NCBI GenBank assembly: GCA_034408745.1
Contig: JAWXCM010000256.1
Location: 1-9,862 of the forward strand
DNA from: JAWXCM01 sp034408745
GTDB lineage: Bacteria; Acidobacteriota; Terriglobia; Bryobacterales; Bryobacteraceae
Length of the DNA: 9,862 nucleotides
Direction of reading: 5' to 3'
Positions 6,518 through 9,862 of this stretch are shown one piece after another. A program made the translations under genes and the position numbers. A model generated the notes under the pieces. The model made no database searches. It saw only the letters and a program-made list of their open reading frames with translations, and was not told where the DNA came from. How positions within the stretch are numbered: position 1 is the first letter of the stretch; each line of letters begins with the position of its first letter.

Positions 6518-8404
6518 TTACAGGGTCCTTTTCTGAATGATTAAGCGCAAATCGCCGTCTCGACGGGTCACGCGTTCACGGTCTAAATACTCGAGCAGCG
6601 GAATCGCGTACTTACGCGACACGCTGGTCCATTCCTTGAATTCGGTAACTCCAAAATGCGTTCCCGCCCTGGCAGCCAGAAGGGAGCGTAGTGCCTCCAG
6701 CGCCGCTGCATGAAACACCAGGTCTTCACCGACGCGAATCAGCTTCTTTTCCCGTAACAGCACCTGCAGAAGGATGCGAGACCGGTGGCGGTCAAGGCCG
6801 GTCGAAGTAAGGACCTCGTCTACCGCCGGGACCGTCAGCCCGGCAGTCTCGAAGGCGCGCTCGATGAGAGAAAGCGCTCGTTCCTCGTCCTCTTTCAGAG
6901 CCAGTTTGTGGGTGGCCAGATGAAGATGCTCGCCGGTAATCTTGATCGCCGGGGCCTGTCGGAGCACGAAATCGAAGACAAAGCCCGGCAGTCCGGACGC
7001 ATTCCGGCTTCGAAAATCTTCCCGCGGCACGCCGGGCAACAGAGGATTGAGACGGTGAAATTCCGATATCTGCTTTTCCCAGGCCGCAGCCAGCGCCCGG
7101 GCTTTTGCCGTGTCGACGAACCAGACCGTGGATTCGCGCAGAATCGACACGCCACCCGGAGCGGCCTTGCTGAGTGCGTCCTCGGTTGCCCCGGTTCGGA
7201 TCACGAGTTCCGCCTGACTGAGCCCGCCGGGTTCGCCGGCCACCAGCAGCCGGATTCTCTCCGCCAGCGATGCTCCGGCCAGCGCACGGGTCCGGTCCAG
7301 CGCTTTGGCGAGTCGCAGGCCAGGCGCAGGGAACGGGTCCACAACTTCACCGCCCCCGATGGTTGTGACAGGGGAGAACATGCGCACAATGAAGCGGTCA
7401 CCCGGCACCAGCAGCACAGGGTCGCGGAACACCAGGCGAACCGGTGTCGAGGAGCCGGGTTCGAGGCTCGCCGAGCCGTCCAGCGCTCGGACCTCAGCGA
7501 CAGTTTCGGCCGTACCCGCATGGAAGTGCACAGGAGCGCGATTCTTCAATGGCCGGGCATGGTCCAGCAATTCCAAAATGCAGTCAGCCGACCGCGTCTC
7601 ACGAAAACACCCAGGACGGACGGCAACCGAGCCCCGGCCGGTTTCAGCGACTTCGACGCCTGCGAGATTGACGGCGGCGCGCTGGCCGGCAGACGCGCTC
7701 TTCGCAGTCTGTCCATGCACCTGCATGCCCCGGACACGCACACGGCGGCCCCCGGGCAGAAGTTCCAGCTCACTCTCAAGTTCGGCCGAGCCCGACAAAA
7801 CAGTGCCCGTGACCACAGTTCCAAAGCCGGGCATGGAGAATGCGCGGTCCACCGGCAGCCGAAAATTGCGTGATGTTCCTCGCGGAGGCACCCGTGATCC
7901 GAGGTCCGCCAGAGTGGCCCGTACTTCGTCGAGCCCCTGGCCCGTCACGGCGCTAACCGGGATGATCGGCGCATTTTCCAGAAATGTTCCGGTCACGAAG
8001 TCCTGCACTTCCATGCGCACCAGTTCCACGATCTCGGGATCTGTGACATCACACCTTGTAAGTGCGATGAACCCGGCAGGTATTCTCAACAATTTGCAAA
8101 TTTCGAAATGTTCGCGGGTTTGGGGGCGGACAGACTCATCGGCGGCCACCACAAGCATCACCAAATCGATGCCTCCGACCCCTGCCAGCATGTTTCTGAT
8201 AAATTTTTCGTGTCCAGGGACGTCTATGAAAGCGACTCGCAAAGAATCTGTGAGTTGTAAGTGAGCAAAACCCAAATCGATGGATATGCCCCGACGCTTC
8301 TCTTCTTCCAGACGGTCCGTATCGATTCCGGTCAACGCCCGGACCAGCGTAGTCTTACCGTGGTCCACGTGGCCGGCGGTGCCCACAATCACGCTTTTAT
8401 TCAT
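6518..8404 (-). CDS. selB: selenocysteine-specific elongation factor SelB
   Basis: The 628-residue protein delivers selenocysteyl-tRNA to the ribosome at UGA codons marked by a SECIS hairpin. The N-terminal GTPase shows G1 GHVDHGKT (11-18), the switch I segment RRGISIDLGF (37-46), G3 DVPGHEKF (61-68), G4 TRCD (116-119) and a G5-like SAVTGQG. RGISIDLGF and the early length separate SelB from EF-Tu and IF2. Beta-barrel domains follow (SMPGFGTVVTGTVLSG, VRGMQVHG, then a GDRFIVRMFSPVTTIGGGEVVDP segment). The remaining 250 residues or so match the winged-helix array that binds SECIS RNA, ending with SRKYAIPLLEYLDRERVTRR. G4 has Arg where TKxD or NKxD is usual. The ATG at 8404 has only a weak GAAAG upstream. 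It is the first of four minus-strand genes. selA, selD and selC are not in the window. Confidence 0.96.
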   Translation of the reverse strand: MNKSVIVGTAGHVDHGKTTLVRALTGIDTDRLEEEKRRGISIDLGFAHLQLTDSLRVAFIDVPGHEKFIRNMLAGVGGIDLVMLVVAADESVRPQTREHFEICKLLRIPAGFIALTRCDVTDPEIVELVRMEVQDFVTGTFLENAPIIPVSAVTGQGLDEVRATLADLGSRVPPRGTSRNFRLPVDRAFSMPGFGTVVTGTVLSGSAELESELELLPGGRRVRVRGMQVHGQTAKSASAGQRAAVNLAGVEVAETGRGSVAVRPGCFRETRSADCILELLDHARPLKNRAPVHFHAGTAETVAEVRALDGSASLEPGSSTPVRLVFRDPVLLVPGDRFIVRMFSPVTTIGGGEVVDPFPAPGLRLAKALDRTRALAGASLAERIRLLVAGEPGGLSQAELVIRTGATEDALSKAAPGGVSILRESTVWFVDTAKARALAAAWEKQISEFHRLNPLLPGVPREDFRSRNASGLPGFVFDFVLRQAPAIKITGEHLHLATHKLALKEDEERALSLIERAFETAGLTVPAVDEVLTSTGLDRHRSRILLQVLLREKKLIRVGEDLVFHAAALEALRSLLAARAGTHFGVTEFKEWTSVSRKYAIPLLEYLDRERVTRRDGDLRLIIQKRTL

Positions 8405-9326
8405 TTCGATTCTTTCAGTATCGCCATACTGGGCCTCGGCTCAGACGCCCGAGAGCACAGACCTCACATTTCAGTCCGGGGTGTCGAACGTCAGAATTGA
8501 CGTTCAGGTGACCGAACAGGACGGTTCACTGGTAACGGGACTCACCAAAGAAGACTTCGCGATATTCGACGAAGGGAAACCGCAGCCCATCCTCTACTTT
8601 GGACGTGAGGCCGAGCCCCTCTCATTGCTGCTGCTGGTGGACGTGAGCGGAAGCACGCGCCAGTTTGTCGAGCAAATTGCGACCGTGGCGCGGGATTCAC
8701 TGCGATATTTGCAGCCAAAGGACCGCGTTGCCGTGATGCTGTTTGCGCGGAGGTCCCGTGTGGCGCTGCAGTGGACCGATGACCGCGGCGCCGTGGCGTC
8801 GGAGTTGAAAAGGGCTGCAGGGCTCGACCCCACACTGGGAGCCGGAACCAGTATCAATGAGGCGCTGATCGACGCCGCGAAGTATGTGGACAGTTCAGCG
8901 GGTGAGACCGGACGCCGCGCCGTCCTGATTCTCACCGACAACCTTGGGTTGAACTACAAGAATCCCGATCCACCGGTTGTAGCGGCGTTCACAGCAGCCG
9001 ACACCGTGCTGAACGCGATCGTGGTCGGAAAAGGGCGGCGCCCGGAAGCCGTCTCGGGCAACATGTATCAGAACCCGGACTTCACTTCGCCCGACGTATT
9101 TGGACTGAGCGAAGCCACAGGCGGTGAGGCGGTTAAAGCCGAGCGTGCCGCTCAGGCGTTTGGCCGGATGATTGAGCGCATTCGCACCCGGTACAGCCTC
9201 CATTACAACAAACCCGAGGGGGCTGCGCCGGGTTTCCGGAGGGTTGAGGTAATGCTCTCCCCCACGGCTCGTCAACGACACGCGCAGGCGGTATTGCGTT
9301 ATCGGAAGGGATATCGTATTCAGTAA
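8379..9326 (+). CDS. secreted vWFA-domain protein, acidobacterial type
   Basis: A signal-peptide-like hydrophobic run (TITLLFISILSVSPYWASAQ) is followed by a beta-rich segment (VRIDVQVTEQDGSLVTGLTKEDF, interrupted by no stop) and a von Willebrand factor A domain. The metal-ion site is complete: DVSGS (DxSxS), GAGTS with the threonine, and LTD further on. The segment VSNVRIDV...GLTKEDFAIFDEGKPQPI is typical of the vWFA proteins abundant in Acidobacteria (TIGR03436 type, from memory). They are thought to act outside the cytoplasm in adhesion or assembly. The start is unsettled. The frame is open back to an ATG at 8280, but that would make a 36-residue N-region encoded antisense to the conserved start of selB. 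The GTG at 8379 gives a 315-residue protein with the signal sequence directly at its start, though without a basic N-terminus or a Shine-Dalgarno. Either way the 5' end overlaps selB on the opposite strand, by 26 or 125 bases. Confidence 0.85.
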   Translation: MPTITLLFISILSVSPYWASAQTPESTDLTFQSGVSNVRIDVQVTEQDGSLVTGLTKEDFAIFDEGKPQPILYFGREAEPLSLLLLVDVSGSTRQFVEQIATVARDSLRYLQPKDRVAVMLFARRSRVALQWTDDRGAVASELKRAAGLDPTLGAGTSINEALIDAAKYVDSSAGETGRRAVLILTDNLGLNYKNPDPPVVAAFTAADTVLNAIVVGKGRRPEAVSGNMYQNPDFTSPDVFGLSEATGGEAVKAERAAQAFGRMIERIRTRYSLHYNKPEGAAPGFRRVEVMLSPTARQRHAQAVLRYRKGYRIQ

Positions 9327-9332
9327 AGACGT

Positions 9333-9862
9333 TCAGGCTGGCAGGTGCCATTTTCGCAGTACTCCTTCGAAGCTGGCCACCGTAACAGGTTTGGCCAAAT
9401 GGTCATTCATGCCGGCCGTGAGGCATTTCTCCCGGTCGGCCAAAAAGGCGCTGGCTGTCAATGCAATGATCGGTACGGCCCGGCGGGCCGGATTCTGCAA
9501 CGCGCGGATCTGCCTGGTTGCCTGCAGCCCGTCGACGCCGGGCATCTGGATATCCATCAGCACAAGATCGTAGTCGTCTGCCGCCGCGGCCTGGACCGCC
9601 GCGGCTCCATCGCCGACCACACGAACTCGCGCTCCCAGACGCTGCAGGATTTTGACGCAGACCAGTTGATTGACCTTGTTGTCCTCAGCCAACAGCACGC
9701 TGAACGGTCCGCCTGCCGACTCGGCCGGCCTGGGAGCTCGCTGTACTTTCGCGACCTGGCACCACGACGAGGGGCTATCCACCACCGATTCACAGGAAGC
9801 TACCTCAGCTGGTATGTGAAAGACGAACCGAGACCCCTGCCCGTAGACGCTCTCGACAGAGA
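9333..9862 (-). CDS. hybrid sensor histidine kinase, C-terminal part (runs off the right edge)
   Basis: The frame is open from the right edge to a TGA at 9333. At its upstream end it reads SVYGQGSRFVFHIPAEVA, the last strand of a histidine-kinase ATPase domain (G2 box GQGSxFxF). A linker of about 40 residues then leads to a receiver domain: VLLAEDNKVNQ with the acidic pair E-D, the phosphoacceptor Asp in LVLMDIQMPG, the conserved Thr in IIALTAS, and the Lys in HLAKPV. ATPase then receiver is the order of hybrid kinases, in which a phosphate moves from the kinase His to its own receiver Asp. The kinase's sensor, dimerisation helix and most of the ATPase domain lie outside the window, so its signal is unknown. 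A GTG at 9785 could be mistaken for a start, but the frame continues upstream with kinase sequence. It ends six bases from the vWFA gene, tail to tail. Confidence 0.9.
   Translation of the reverse strand, partial: SVESVYGQGSRFVFHIPAEVASCESVVDSPSSWCQVAKVQRAPRPAESAGGPFSVLLAEDNKVNQLVCVKILQRLGARVRVVGDGAAAVQAAAADDYDLVLMDIQMPGVDGLQATRQIRALQNPARRAVPIIALTASAFLADREKCLTAGMNDHLAKPVTVASFEGVLRKWHLPA

Noticed and set aside
6785..7873. 362-codon plus-strand frame, with a further 319-codon frame at 7305-8264
   Set aside because: Both lie wholly antisense to selB, whose motifs are unmistakable. Their translations are low-complexity Arg/Pro/Gly-rich and show no domain; they are shadows of a high-GC gene.

Overview
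The window reads like a chromosomal segment of an acidobacterium, most likely of the Solibacter/Bryobacter type. This is inferred from family types, not from a taxonomic search. The markers are a winged-helix regulator fused to a PD40/TolB-like propeller, a secreted vWFA protein of the kind abundant in Acidobacteria, a decayed C-terminus of a duplicated MacB/FtsX-type permease, and high GC with densely packed genes. I found no phage, transposase, CRISPR array, rRNA or tRNA.

Layout. Positions 1-71 at the left edge are lower in GC and unassigned. At 72-287 (minus) lies the first part of a secreted protein resembling cytochrome P460; it loses its family sequence abruptly and stops. At 379-2437 (minus) lies the regulator, split by a one-base frameshift in a CCC run at 2190-2192. 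Reading the other way, 2604-4538 (plus) encodes a DinG/YoaA-type Fe-S helicase whose end overlaps queD (4531-4914, plus) by 8 nt. Directly after the queD stop is a decayed permease C-terminus (about 4915-5162), readable only by changing frame twice and ending inside the next gene.

From 8404 down to 5140 a run of four minus-strand genes follows: selB, a 57-residue zinc-ribbon protein (6293-6466) with a good Shine-Dalgarno, an 86-residue dicluster ferredoxin, and an RluA-family pseudouridine synthase lacking an S4 domain. Their close spacing fits one transcript, but nothing functional obviously joins them beyond selB and the synthase both acting in translation or RNA modification. A secreted vWFA protein (plus) starts inside the 5' end of selB on the opposite strand and ends at 9326. 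Six bases further on is the 3' end of a hybrid sensor histidine kinase (minus) that runs off the right edge.

The window mixes housekeeping functions (DNA repair helicase, queuosine synthesis, selenocysteine incorporation, RNA modification) with three damaged genes. I see no clear new defence or biosynthetic system. The points most worth checking are the overlooked zinc-ribbon gene, the permease remnant, the regulator frameshift, and selB standing without its pathway partners.
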